Positions 17,272 through 26,233 are shown, counted from the stretch's first letter. The stretch: DNA of 64,000 bases from Flavobacterium erciyesense (GCF_018069925.1 NZ_JAGPXB010000001.1:186001-250000); one strand, 5' to 3'. The notes: generated by a model from the sequence alone, not told the origin. Program-made: numbers and translations.

Positions 17272-18861
17272 ATGAATACGATAACAAGAAAAGCAAATCG
17301 AATACTTATCTTTAGCTGCTTAATTTTGGCTTTTTCTTGTACCAAAAATAATTTTGAAACTACAATTAATAGCGCTTCTTCTGAGGTCCTAAAAAGTGAT
17401 GAATCAAAAAAATATAAAGAAAGGTATCGTCCACAATTTCACTTTTCACCAGAAAAAAAATGGATGAACGATCCAAATGGTTTGGTTTACCACAAAGGCG
17501 TTTACCACTTGTTTTATCAATATTATCCGGAGGATATCGTTTGGGGACCGATGCACTGGGGACATGCTACAAGTCCTGATTTAATAAACTGGAAATCCGA
17601 AAAAATAGCATTGTATCCTGACCAAAACGGACTTATATTTTCGGGCAGTGCTGTCATTGACACACAAAACAGCTCGGGCTTAGGCAGTATTCAAAATCCA
17701 CCAATGATAGCTATTTTTACCTATCATGATATGGATGGAGAGAAAGCTGGTAAAACCGACTACCAAACACAAGGCTTAGCCTACAGCTTGGATGAAGGAA
17801 AATCATGGAAAAAATACAGTCAAAATCCTATTATTAAAAATCCGGGTATAAAAGATTTTAGAGATCCAAAGGTGTTTTGGAATGCTGAAACAAAACTTTG
17901 GAATATGACTTTAGTCGCTGGCGATAGAGCACAATTTTATACTTCTAAAAATTTAATTCAATGGAATTTTGAAAGTGAATTTGGTTCAAATGTAGGAGCG
18001 CACGGCGGAGTTTGGGAATGCCCTGATCTTTTTAAACTAAAGGTCAATGGAACAAATAAAGAGAAATGGGTTTTATTAATTAGTATCAATCCTGGAGCGC
18101 CAAATGGTGGGTCAGGAACACAGTATTTTATAGGTGATTATGACGGAAAACGTTTTACGACTGATCAAAAAGACATTAAATGGGTGGATTACGGAACTGA
18201 TAATTATGCTGGTGTAACCTACAACAATACACCAAATGGCGAACGTGTTTTTATAGGATGGATGAGCAATTGGTCCTACGCTCGCAATACTCCAACTAAA
18301 AACTGGAGAAGTGCTATGACTTTGCCAAGAACACTCGCTTTGACAGAAACTAATGGAGTTTACAATTTACAAAGCCAAGTTGTTAAGCAACTAAAATCAT
18401 CTGAAAAAGTAGCATTTGAAAGAGACAAAATGACGATTGAAAATGACAAACCAAAAACGTTTACATACGCCTTGCTAAATCAATCTAAAATCGATTTTAA
18501 GGCAAAAAATGAGGATTTAAAACTAGTGTTCTCTAATGATGTCAAGGATTCTCTGGTGGTTTATTACGATGCTCAACTGAAGAGCTTTACACTAGATAGA
18601 CGAAACTCTGGACAAGTAAAATTTGAAAAATCGTTCGGAGCACAAAGCCAAAATACCAAAACACCATTACTGCAATCAAAGACCATTCACTATCAAATCT
18701 TTTTAGATTGGTCATCCATTGAACTTTTTCTAGGAGGTGGAACCTACAGTTTTACAGCACAAATTTTCCCGAATCAGCCGTATACAAAACTGAGCATCAG
18801 CTCAAAGAACGATCAATGCTTAAAGGAATTTTCTATTTCGAAAATCAATAGTATTTGGTAA
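17272..18861 (+). CDS. GH32 beta-fructofuranosidase/levanase-type lipoprotein
   Basis: The protein has 529 residues and a lipoprotein signal ending LAFSC (Cys23), so it is probably anchored in an outer or inner membrane and faces outward. The GH32 catalytic triad is complete: nucleophile Asp67 in WMNDPNG (64-70), transition-state stabiliser Asp198 in FRDPK, and acid-base Glu249 in WECPDLF. The first about 350 residues form the five-bladed propeller, and the C-terminal part (from about 380) is the beta-sandwich. It should release fructose from sucrose, inulin-type or levan-type fructans. The nearby sugar porter and fructokinase agree with fructose release. It is the first gene of a plus-strand operon, 42 bases before the porter gene, and shares an operator with GH65. 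Sequence alone does not fix exo- or endo-action. Confidence 0.93.
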   Translation: MNTITRKANRILIFSCLILAFSCTKNNFETTINSASSEVLKSDESKKYKERYRPQFHFSPEKKWMNDPNGLVYHKGVYHLFYQYYPEDIVWGPMHWGHATSPDLINWKSEKIALYPDQNGLIFSGSAVIDTQNSSGLGSIQNPPMIAIFTYHDMDGEKAGKTDYQTQGLAYSLDEGKSWKKYSQNPIIKNPGIKDFRDPKVFWNAETKLWNMTLVAGDRAQFYTSKNLIQWNFESEFGSNVGAHGGVWECPDLFKLKVNGTNKEKWVLLISINPGAPNGGSGTQYFIGDYDGKRFTTDQKDIKWVDYGTDNYAGVTYNNTPNGERVFIGWMSNWSYARNTPTKNWRSAMTLPRTLALTETNGVYNLQSQVVKQLKSSEKVAFERDKMTIENDKPKTFTYALLNQSKIDFKAKNEDLKLVFSNDVKDSLVVYYDAQLKSFTLDRRNSGQVKFEKSFGAQSQNTKTPLLQSKTIHYQIFLDWSSIELFLGGGTYSFTAQIFPNQPYTKLSISSKNDQCLKEFSISKINSIW

Positions 18862-18903
18862 CTACTACTTAAAAAAACGCATTAATTTTTTAAAACTAAA
18901 AAC

Positions 18904-20226
18904 ATGAATCAAAAGAAAATCTTATACTGGTCTATTATTGTTGCTTTTGCGGGATTCCTATTTGGCTTTGACACTGTTGTTATTTCGGGCGCTGATAAAC
19001 AATTGCAGCAATTATGGGGGTCTAGTGACTTATTCCACGGTTTAGTTGTCATGTCATCAGCACTCTGGGGAACTGTTATTGGAGCTGTATTTGGTGCTTT
19101 TCCTACCAATATTTTGGGTAGAAAAAACACGCTGCTAATCATTGGTATACTATTTTTTGTTTCCTCTGTTGGAACTGCTTTTGCAAATGATCCATTTTTG
19201 TTTTCAATTTTTAGATTCTTAGGTGGTATAGGTATTGGAGCTTCAACTATTGCGGCGCCAACCTACGTTTCAGAAATTGCTCCAGCAAAAGACCGAGGAA
19301 AGTTGGTTGCACTGTATCAATTCAACATCGTTTTTGGAATCTTAATTGCTTTTACATCCAACTATTACTTGCAAGATATTGGCGCCAATTCTTGGCGATG
19401 GATGCTAGGTATTCAAGCTTTTCCTTCTCTGATTTATACAGTACTAATTTTTTGGATTCCTGAAAGTCCGCGTTGGATATTAGAATATAAAAAGGACGTA
19501 AATAAAGCTAGAGCCATTTTAAAACAAATTTATACTGACGAGGCAGTTGCTACGGCAATAACTGCGATGGAAAAGGAAACGCAACAAGAGGACAAAAACG
19601 AATCTATTTTTATGAAAAAATATAGAAAACCACTTCTTTTGGCCTTTTTTATTGCTTTCTTTAATCAACTTTCAGGCATCAATGCGTTCTTATATTACGC
19701 ACCCCGAATATTTGAACTTGCCGGATTAGAAAAATCAGCTTCGTTTTTGAGCAGTATTGGAATTGGAATTATCAATTTAATTTTTACCATGATAGGAATT
19801 GCTTTAATTGACCGTTTCGGACGAAAAACACTCATGTACTTAGGCTCTGTAGGTTATATTATCTCGCTTGGACTTGTTACTACTGCTTTCTATTACGAAT
19901 GGAAAGGAATGGCCGTTCCGCTATTTTTCTTCCTATTTATCGCATCACATGCCGTAGGGCAAGGCGCCGTAATTTGGGTTTTTATCTCTGAACTTTTTCC
20001 AAATAAATTACGAGCAGCTGGAAGCTCTTTTGGTACATCAGTGCATTGGGTGTTGGCTGCTTTAATTCCGTCATTTATTCCGTTCTTATTTAAAGTAATA
20101 GGAACAACTACTGTTTTTGCAATCTTTTGTTTAATGATGGTATTGCAACTCCTTTGGGTTTTTACGAAGATGCCCGAAACCAAAGGACGAACACTAGAAG
20201 AATTATCTGAAAGTTTATCAAAATAA
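18904..20226 (+). CDS. Sugar porter family MFS transporter
   Basis: The protein has 440 residues and about 12 membrane helices. It carries the sugar-porter signatures: GRKNTLL after helix 2, PTYVSEIAPAKDRGKLVALYQ after helix 4, PESPRWILEYKK after helix 6, DRFGRKTLMYLG in the second half, and the C-terminal PETKGRTLEELSESL. QLSGINAFLYYAP in helix 7 is the usual sugar-binding segment. It should carry a hexose, most likely the fructose and glucose released by the secreted hydrolases, across the inner membrane with protons. It lies between the GH32 gene and fructokinase; only 8 bases separate it from the latter. It differs from the SLC45-type permease at the window start, so the locus has two different carriers. 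Confidence 0.93.
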   Translation: MNQKKILYWSIIVAFAGFLFGFDTVVISGADKQLQQLWGSSDLFHGLVVMSSALWGTVIGAVFGAFPTNILGRKNTLLIIGILFFVSSVGTAFANDPFLFSIFRFLGGIGIGASTIAAPTYVSEIAPAKDRGKLVALYQFNIVFGILIAFTSNYYLQDIGANSWRWMLGIQAFPSLIYTVLIFWIPESPRWILEYKKDVNKARAILKQIYTDEAVATAITAMEKETQQEDKNESIFMKKYRKPLLLAFFIAFFNQLSGINAFLYYAPRIFELAGLEKSASFLSSIGIGIINLIFTMIGIALIDRFGRKTLMYLGSVGYIISLGLVTTAFYYEWKGMAVPLFFFLFIASHAVGQGAVIWVFISELFPNKLRAAGSSFGTSVHWVLAALIPSFIPFLFKVIGTTTVFAIFCLMMVLQLLWVFTKMPETKGRTLEELSESLSK

Positions 20227-20234
20227 TAAGTGCT

Positions 20235-21128
20235 ATGGCTAAAAAAGTAATTTGTTTTGGAGAAGTATTGTTTGATGTGTTTCCTACACATACTAAAATT
20301 GGTGGCGCACCTTTAAACGTAGCACTGCGCCTAAGTTCACTGGGTATCGAAACCCAAATTATCAGTCGTATTGGTAGTGATGCACTTGGTGTTGAAATAC
20401 TCAATTACATTAGTCATCATGGGGTTTCAACCATCTCCATTCAAAAAGACCCGACTTATAAAACGGGTGAGGTTATTGTAGCATTAGATCAGAAAGGTTC
20501 TGCCTCTTACACGATCAATTATCCCGTGGCTTGGGACAAAATTGAATGTATTGCCGAAGATGAAAACGCTGTAAAAAATTCCGATGCTTTGGTTTTTGGA
20601 AGTTTAGCTTGTAGAGATACTACGACCCACAATACTTTATTAGAACTCATCAATTATTCTAAATATGCTGTATTTGATGTTAATCTACGTACTCCCTTTT
20701 ACTCCCAAGAGCTCCTACAACAGTTAATACTTCAAGCAAATTTCATCAAATTTAACGACGATGAGTTGTATGAAATAAGCGCGTTTATGAATTCGCCTTT
20801 CCACTCCATAGAGCAAAACATACTTTTTATTGCTGAACAAACCAATACCAAACATATTTGTGTTACAAAAGGAAGTCATGGCGCAGTTTTATACATGGAA
20901 GGAAATTTTTATTACCACAGCGGATTTAAGGTAAAAGTTGTTGATACAGTAGGTGCTGGAGATTCCTTTTTAGCAGGATTGCTTTCTAAACTCTTAACAG
21001 ATGCAAATCCGCAAGAGGCGATTGATTTCGCATGTGCTCTAGGTGCTTTGGTAGCCACTCATGAAGGTGCAAATCCAACAATTTCTGCAGAAAAAACAAA
21101 AAACTTTATGAACCCCGTGCTGTTCTGA
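20235..21128 (+). CDS. Fructokinase, PfkB/ribokinase family
   Basis: The protein has 297 residues, normal for the family. The N-terminal KVICFGEVLFDVFPTHTKIGGAPLNVALRLSSLG carries the Gly-Gly substrate-binding signature. The C-terminal signature DTVGAGDSFLAGLL at 237-250 holds the anion hole and the catalytic Asp243. It phosphorylates a sugar in the cytoplasm with ATP; context with GH32 and a hexose porter indicates fructose to fructose 6-phosphate. It begins 8 bases after the porter stop, so the two are co-transcribed and probably co-translated. Other PfkB substrates cannot be excluded from sequence alone. Confidence 0.9.
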   Translation: MAKKVICFGEVLFDVFPTHTKIGGAPLNVALRLSSLGIETQIISRIGSDALGVEILNYISHHGVSTISIQKDPTYKTGEVIVALDQKGSASYTINYPVAWDKIECIAEDENAVKNSDALVFGSLACRDTTTHNTLLELINYSKYAVFDVNLRTPFYSQELLQQLILQANFIKFNDDELYEISAFMNSPFHSIEQNILFIAEQTNTKHICVTKGSHGAVLYMEGNFYYHSGFKVKVVDTVGAGDSFLAGLLSKLLTDANPQEAIDFACALGALVATHEGANPTISAEKTKNFMNPVLF

Positions 21129-21188
21129 TTCTTTTTCGTTTTAATTATTTTAAATCTAATCAAAAAATATATTTTAATTCAAACAATC

Positions 21189-22934
21189 ATGAAAACTACA
21201 CTCGCATTATACTTATTGACAACTCTTACTTTATTTTCTACTGAAAGATTATCGGCTCAAAACAAGTTTCTTGAAACAATTCAAAAAAACGATACCAAAT
21301 GGTGGAAAGAAGCTGTAGTTTATCAAATTTATCCCCGCAGTTTTAAAGATAGTGACGGCGATGGAGTTGGTGATTTAAAGGGAATTATTTCTAAACTAGA
21401 CTATATAAAAAGTTTAGGTGTTGATGCGATTTGGCTTAACCCTATCTACACATCTCCTAATGATGACAACGGTTACGACATCAGTAACTATAGGGAAATT
21501 ATGAGCGATTTTGGTACTATGAATGACTTCGATCTTTTACTGAAAGGTATGCATCAACGAGGTTTAAAACTCATTATGGATATAGTGGTTAATCATAGTA
21601 GTGATGAACATGAATGGTTTAAGCAGTCCAAAAGTTCTAGAGATAATAAATACAGAGACTATTATCATTGGTGGCCTGCTGAAAAAGGTAAACCACCTTA
21701 TCGCTGGAGTTTTTTTGATGTTAATAGTGACGCTTGGAAATATGATGCAAAAACGGATGCATATTATTTGCATTATTTCTCTCAGAAACAACCAGATTTA
21801 AATTGGGAAAACCCAACGGTAAGGCAGGAAATTTATGAAATGATGCGCTTTTGGTTAGACAAGGGAATTGATGGTTTTCGAATGGATGCGTTTCAGTTTG
21901 CATCAAAAGTTACTACTTGGCCAGAATTACCACAAGGATACGAGAAAAACATTATTAAATACTACGGAGTTGGCCCCCATTTGCATGATTATCTACAAGA
22001 AATGAATAAGGAGGTTTTTAGCAAATATGATATTATGACCGTTGCTGAAGGTGCCGGAAGCACACCTGAAGAAGCAATGCTTTTTGTTGATCCAGATCGT
22101 AAAGAATTAAATATGGCTTACCATTTTGAAAGTGTAGATATTGGCAAACATATCAATGATTTTGGGCTAGTTAAATACAAAGATATATTTTCTAGATACG
22201 ATCAAACATTTAAAGATAAAGGATGGCTTTCTATTTTTTTGGCAAATCACGATCAACCTAGAATGGTAAGTAAATTTGGTAATGATTCTGTTCAATTTCG
22301 CTCATTATCATCAAAAATGCTCTCTACATTTATCATGTGCATGCGTGGTACTCCTTACTACTATAACGGTGACGAAGTAGGTATGACCAACATACGCTTT
22401 GACTCTATTGAAGATTATAAAGATGTAGATACGCGTAATAAATACATAGGATTAAAAAATAAGGGCGGTGATTTAAAAGCGTTTTTAGAGGTCCAAAAAC
22501 AAACATCTAGGGAAAACGGCAGAACACCTTTTCAATGGGATTCAACCAAAAATGGAGGTTTTTCGGAAGGTAAACCTTGGTTAAAAGTAAATCCTAATTA
22601 TTCCTTTATCAATGTCGAGTTGCAAGAAAACGACCCCAATTCAACTTTAAATTATTTTAGATCATTAGTCCAATTACGAAAGAAAGACCCCGTTCTTGTT
22701 TACGGTAAATACACCATTTTGGATAAAGAAAATCCTTCTGTTTTTGCATTTACCCGTGAGTTAAACGACAAAAAAATACTTGTGCTATTAAATTTTTCAG
22801 AGAAAGAATCAACGTTTAACATCGCATTGCCAACAAGTAAATTTAAAATCATACTAGATAATTACTCCTCGACAAAAGAAATAAAGAAAAATACGCTTCG
22901 TCCTTACGAAGCAGTAATAATTGAAATCAAATAA
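21189..22934 (+). CDS. Secreted GH13 alpha-glucosidase (oligo-1,6-glucosidase/sucrase-type)
   Basis: The protein has 581 residues with a Sec signal peptide ending at about LSA-QNK. All GH13 conserved regions are present: DIVVNHSSD (131-139), GFRMDAFQF with nucleophile Asp233, VAEGAG with acid-base Glu287, and LANHDQPR with Asp355. QPDLN at 201-205 is the region-V fingerprint of the oligo-1,6-glucosidase group. The residue after the nucleophile is Ala234; in this group Val there goes with alpha-1,6 preference and Ala or Thr with alpha-1,4 or other linkages. It should act as an exo alpha-glucosidase on short oligosaccharides, possibly including sucrose. It follows fructokinase by 60 bases and precedes the LacI genes on the same strand. 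Secretion is notable because many relatives are cytoplasmic. Confidence 0.92.
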   Translation: MKTTLALYLLTTLTLFSTERLSAQNKFLETIQKNDTKWWKEAVVYQIYPRSFKDSDGDGVGDLKGIISKLDYIKSLGVDAIWLNPIYTSPNDDNGYDISNYREIMSDFGTMNDFDLLLKGMHQRGLKLIMDIVVNHSSDEHEWFKQSKSSRDNKYRDYYHWWPAEKGKPPYRWSFFDVNSDAWKYDAKTDAYYLHYFSQKQPDLNWENPTVRQEIYEMMRFWLDKGIDGFRMDAFQFASKVTTWPELPQGYEKNIIKYYGVGPHLHDYLQEMNKEVFSKYDIMTVAEGAGSTPEEAMLFVDPDRKELNMAYHFESVDIGKHINDFGLVKYKDIFSRYDQTFKDKGWLSIFLANHDQPRMVSKFGNDSVQFRSLSSKMLSTFIMCMRGTPYYYNGDEVGMTNIRFDSIEDYKDVDTRNKYIGLKNKGGDLKAFLEVQKQTSRENGRTPFQWDSTKNGGFSEGKPWLKVNPNYSFINVELQENDPNSTLNYFRSLVQLRKKDPVLVYGKYTILDKENPSVFAFTRELNDKKILVLLNFSEKESTFNIALPTSKFKIILDNYSSTKEIKKNTLRPYEAVIIEIK

Positions 22935-23060
22935 AATTTGATATTTCTGTAAAGCTTTAAAACAACAAACTGTTTTTTGAAAATTGGTTTACAACAAATA
23001 TATTGTAAATTCGTTTTTAAAAAGCAGTTTTTTTGGCTTTCACATATAGAGAATTTAACT

Positions 23061-24080
23061 ATGAATAATCCAACTCTCAAAGAAATTGCAAACCAACTCG
23101 GAATCTCAATAACAACCGTATCGAAGGCTTTAAAGGGATATAGCGATGTGAGTGCATCAACCAAAAAAGCGGTTGTTGATTTAGCGCAACAATTACATTA
23201 TACTCCAAATAGTTTTGCCGTTAACTTGAGAACCAAAGAGTCGAAAACAATTGGACTTATTATTCCAACATTGGTGCATGATTTTTTTGCAACTGTTATC
23301 AAGGGTATTTTAGAAGAAGCCGAAAAAAGAGATTACCTTGTTATTATTTTACAATCAGACGAAAAAGTAAGTTTTGAAAAAAAACAGCTGGAACTGCTGC
23401 TGCAAAAAAGAGTCGATGGGATATTGATGTCACTATCCAATGAAACAGGTGACTTTGAACATATTAATGCAATCTTAAAACAAAAAACTCCGCTTGTTCT
23501 TTTTGACAAAATTGCCAAAGTTGTTCCTTGTTCAAAAGTTACTATAAACGACCAAAAAGCAGCTTACGATGCGGTAGCATATTTAATAAAGAAAGGACAC
23601 AAAAAAATTGCACACTTACGAGGTTCATACTTGCCACAAAACGCCATAGATCGTTTTTTGGGTTATAAAAAAGCGCTAGAAGATCATCAAATCAAATACA
23701 ATCCTAGTCTTGTGTTTGCTTGCGAGAACAACTTAGATTTTGAAGACGGATATGAAAACACAAAGCAATTAATTGCTTCACATCCCGATACTGATGCCAT
23801 TTTTGCCGTTACAGATATGGCCGCTATTGGCGCCATGAAATACTTGAGCGAATCTGGGATACAAATTCCGAATCAAATAGCTGTATTAGGATTTAGTAAT
23901 TGGTTCATGTCAGAGGTTATAACTCCCAAACTATCAACTATTAATCAACCCGGATTTGAAATAGGACAAAAAGCAGCAGCCATTTTATTTGATGAAATTG
24001 CGGCAAAGAAAGCGAATCAAAAAGTTACCCCTCAATTTATAGAAGTAACTACATCAATAATCGAAAGAGAATCTACCTAG
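23061..24080 (+). CDS. LacI-family transcriptional regulator (first of tandem pair)
   Basis: The ATG at 23061 gives 340 residues beginning MNNPTLKEIANQLGISITTV. A TTG 28 codons earlier is in frame but would add a non-family extension. The N-terminal helix-turn-helix with the hinge (TVSKALKGYSDVS) is followed by the periplasmic-binding-like effector domain (KTIGLIIPTLVHDFF ... AVLGFSNWFMSEVITPKLSTI). It probably binds the CGAAAACGTTTTCG operators in this locus and responds to a sugar or sugar phosphate. An inverted repeat TTTACAA-N8-TTGTAAA at 22988-23009 lies upstream and could be its own control site. It is a close paralogue of the next gene, sharing an identical stretch LHYTPNSFAVNLRTKESK. 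Confidence 0.92.
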   Translation: MNNPTLKEIANQLGISITTVSKALKGYSDVSASTKKAVVDLAQQLHYTPNSFAVNLRTKESKTIGLIIPTLVHDFFATVIKGILEEAEKRDYLVIILQSDEKVSFEKKQLELLLQKRVDGILMSLSNETGDFEHINAILKQKTPLVLFDKIAKVVPCSKVTINDQKAAYDAVAYLIKKGHKKIAHLRGSYLPQNAIDRFLGYKKALEDHQIKYNPSLVFACENNLDFEDGYENTKQLIASHPDTDAIFAVTDMAAIGAMKYLSESGIQIPNQIAVLGFSNWFMSEVITPKLSTINQPGFEIGQKAAAILFDEIAAKKANQKVTPQFIEVTTSIIEREST

Positions 24081-24167
24081 TCTATTTCACCATTCAGAAA
24101 ATCAGATTATTTATATCTTCTAATTAAAACAAGATTAACAGCTAAAGCACTCCGAAAATTAATATAT

Positions 24168-24240
24168 TGCAATTGATTTAAAGATCATTAACACCGTTAC
24201 ATAACTAAAAACTAACTACAAAAATCTAAAATCAATTGCA
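24168..24240 (+). repeat. 12-base inverted repeat upstream of the second lacI-type gene
   Basis: TGCAATTGATTT at 24168-24179 is exactly complementary to AAATCAATTGCA at 24229-24240, with 49 bases between. Each arm also contains the self-complementary core CAATTG. The repeat ends 38 bases before the start of the second regulator. It could form a leader hairpin or provide two protein sites for looping; its role is not known. Confidence 0.5.
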
Positions 24241-24278
24241 CTTACTATTGATTTTGGATCTCCCACACAAGCATCATC

Positions 24279-25307
24279 ATGAAAGATATTACACTGAAAG
24301 AAATAGCAGAAAAACTTGGGATATCAATAACTACAGTTTCAAAAGCTTTAAAAAACTATCCAGATGTAAGCGAAAAAACAAAAAAAGCAGTACTTGCCCT
24401 TGCCCAAGAACTGCATTATACTCCCAATAGTTTTGCCGTTAATCTTAGAACCAAAGAATCGAAAACTATAGGACTAATTATTCCTGAAGTAGTTCATCAT
24501 TTCTTTTCGAACGTAGTAAATGCCATCATTGACGAAGCAGAGAAAAAAGGATATTTGGTTATTATTTTACAATCAAATGAAACACTTGAATTAGAGAAAA
24601 AACAAGTAGAACTATTGATCAACAAAAGGGTAGACGGAATTATTATGTCACTCTCTAACGAATCAAACAACGACGATCACATTAAGGAAATTATAAATAG
24701 AAATATTCCTTTTGTTATGTTCGATAAGATTGCAAAGCTTTCTAAATGCAACAAAGTTGTTATCAACGATCAAAAAGCCGCTTTCAATGCAGTGCAACAT
24801 CTCATTGACAAAGGATGCAAAAGGATAGCTCATATACGTGGCCCCTTAAATCCGCAAAACGCAATTGACCGCTACATTGGTTACAAAAAAGCATTAGAAA
24901 AAAATCACATTCCGTTTGATGCTAATTTAGTGTACACCTGCGAAAACGTAACCTTTGATGAAGGACGTCATTTTGCAGAAAAAATAGTGAAGGATCATAA
25001 AGATATTGATGGAATATTTGCTGTAACAGACCTTGTAGCAGTTGGTGTAATTGCCTATTTAAACGAACAAAAAATTGAAATACCGAAAAAAATTGCGATT
25101 ATAGGATTTAGCAATTGGTTTATGTCTCAAGTGATTTCACCAAAGTTGAGCACCGTTGATCAACCGAGTCACGAAATGGGAATTGAATCGTTTAATTTAC
25201 TTCTTGAAGAAATGGTATGCCATAAAGATGGAATTACCTTCGAACCTAGAACAGTAGAATTAGACACAAAAATAATTGAAAGAGAATCTACTATGAAAGT
25301 ACAATAG
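24279..25307 (+). CDS. LacI-family transcriptional regulator (second of tandem pair)
   Basis: The protein has 342 residues and begins MKDITLKEIAEKLGISITTV. The recognition region TVSKALKNYPDVS is nearly identical to that of the preceding paralogue, so both should recognise the same operator type. The effector domain diverges more (for example FFSNVVNAIIDEAEKKGY and KCNKVVINDQKAAFNAVQHL), which allows different inducers. FSNWFMSQVISPKLSTVDQP near the C-terminus matches the paralogue. The gene follows a 198-base gap containing the 12-base inverted repeat and ends 2 bases from the convergent queG stop. The pair could act as hetero-oligomers or as regulators with different inducers; this is inference. 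Confidence 0.92.
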   Translation: MKDITLKEIAEKLGISITTVSKALKNYPDVSEKTKKAVLALAQELHYTPNSFAVNLRTKESKTIGLIIPEVVHHFFSNVVNAIIDEAEKKGYLVIILQSNETLELEKKQVELLINKRVDGIIMSLSNESNNDDHIKEIINRNIPFVMFDKIAKLSKCNKVVINDQKAAFNAVQHLIDKGCKRIAHIRGPLNPQNAIDRYIGYKKALEKNHIPFDANLVYTCENVTFDEGRHFAEKIVKDHKDIDGIFAVTDLVAVGVIAYLNEQKIEIPKKIAIIGFSNWFMSQVISPKLSTVDQPSHEMGIESFNLLLEEMVCHKDGITFEPRTVELDTKIIERESTMKVQ

Positions 25308-25309
25308 CG

Positions 25310-26233
25310 CTATAGTTCCAAAAACTTAATATTTCTCATAAGTCCGTCATATTTCGTGCGCTTTAATGGCGAATTTTTAAAAACTGCTTTGAATGTTTCT
25401 TCGGTTATTTCGATCCAATCTTGTTTTGACATAGAAAGCAAGTCTGGATTTGCATTAAACAACGGTTCATTATGTGGTTTAGAAAAACGGTTCCAAGGAC
25501 AAACATCTTGACAAACATCACATCCAAAGGCCCAATCATCGAACTTACCTTTCATATCAACGGGAAGGTTATCCTTAAGTTCAATAGTATAATAAGAAAT
25601 ACATTTGCTTCCGTTTACCACATACGGACTTTCAATGGCCTGTGTGGGACAACTATCAATACAGGCCGTACAAGTTCCGCAATGATCCGATGTAATGGTG
25701 TCATAATCAAGCTCCAAATCGATAATCAATTCAGCAATAAAGTAAAACGAACCAACTCTTTGAGTGATCAAATTGCTGTTTTTCCCGATCCAACCCAAAC
25801 CACTCTTTGCTGCCCAAGCTTTATCTAAAACTGGAGCCGAATCCACAAAAGCTCTACCGGACACAGCACCTATATTCTCGTTAATGGAATACAATAGCTC
25901 TTTTAATTTCTCTTTTATCATTAAATGATAATCAGTTCCGTAAGCGTACTTTGAAATCTTAAAAGTATCCTCAATTTGATTTTGTTCAGGAAAATAATTC
26001 AACAACAACGACACTACACTTTTTGCATCGTCAACCAACAGCGTGGGGTCCAAGCGCTTGTCAAAATGATTTTCCATATAAGACATTTGACCGTGACTAT
26101 TTGAATTTAGCCATTTCTCCAATCGAGGAGCTTCGGTTTCTAAAAAACCAGCCTTCGAGATGCCACAAGACATAAATCCCAATCTTTTGGCTTCGGTTTT
26201 GATAAAGGAGGTATGTATTGATTTAGTGCTAAT
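25310..26233 (-). CDS. queG: Epoxyqueuosine reductase QueG, probably from a non-ATG start
   Basis: QueG carries out the last step of queuosine tRNA modification, reducing epoxyqueuosine with cobalamin and two 4Fe-4S clusters. Both ferredoxin-type motifs are visible: [12 protein letters not shown] and [40 protein letters not shown] is the cobalamin-domain signature. Family homology continues upstream of the first usual start (TTG at 26180-26182) as [16 protein letters not shown], typical of Bacteroidota QueG N-termini. The only codon in the expected start position is ATT (26231-26233), and an in-frame stop lies further upstream. The stated start is therefore ATT, giving 307 residues; the TTG start would give 290 and remove the first helix. 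It follows ruvB by 36 bases on the same strand. Confidence 0.88.
   Translation of the reverse strand: MSTKSIHTSFIKTEAKRLGFMSCGISKAGFLETEAPRLEKWLNSNSHGQMSYMENHFDKRLDPTLLVDDAKSVVSLLLNYFPEQNQIEDTFKISKYAYGTDYHLMIKEKLKELLYSINENIGAVSGRAFVDSAPVLDKAWAAKSGLGWIGKNSNLITQRVGSFYFIAELIIDLELDYDTITSDHCGTCTACIDSCPTQAIESPYVVNGSKCISYYTIELKDNLPVDMKGKFDDWAFGCDVCQDVCPWNRFSKPHNEPLFNANPDLLSMSKQDWIEITEETFKAVFKNSPLKRTKYDGLMRNIKFLEL

Noticed and set aside
18145..18158. Operator-like GGAAAACGTTTTAC inside the GH32 gene
   Set aside because: It matches only 11 of 14 positions, lies within coding sequence and encodes ordinary residues. No promoter is near.
22977..23060. Extended N-terminus of the first LacI protein from an upstream TTG
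   Set aside because: The 28 extra residues (MKIGLQQIYCKFVFKKQFFW...) have no counterpart in the family, and the ATG at 23061 gives the normal helix-turn-helix start.
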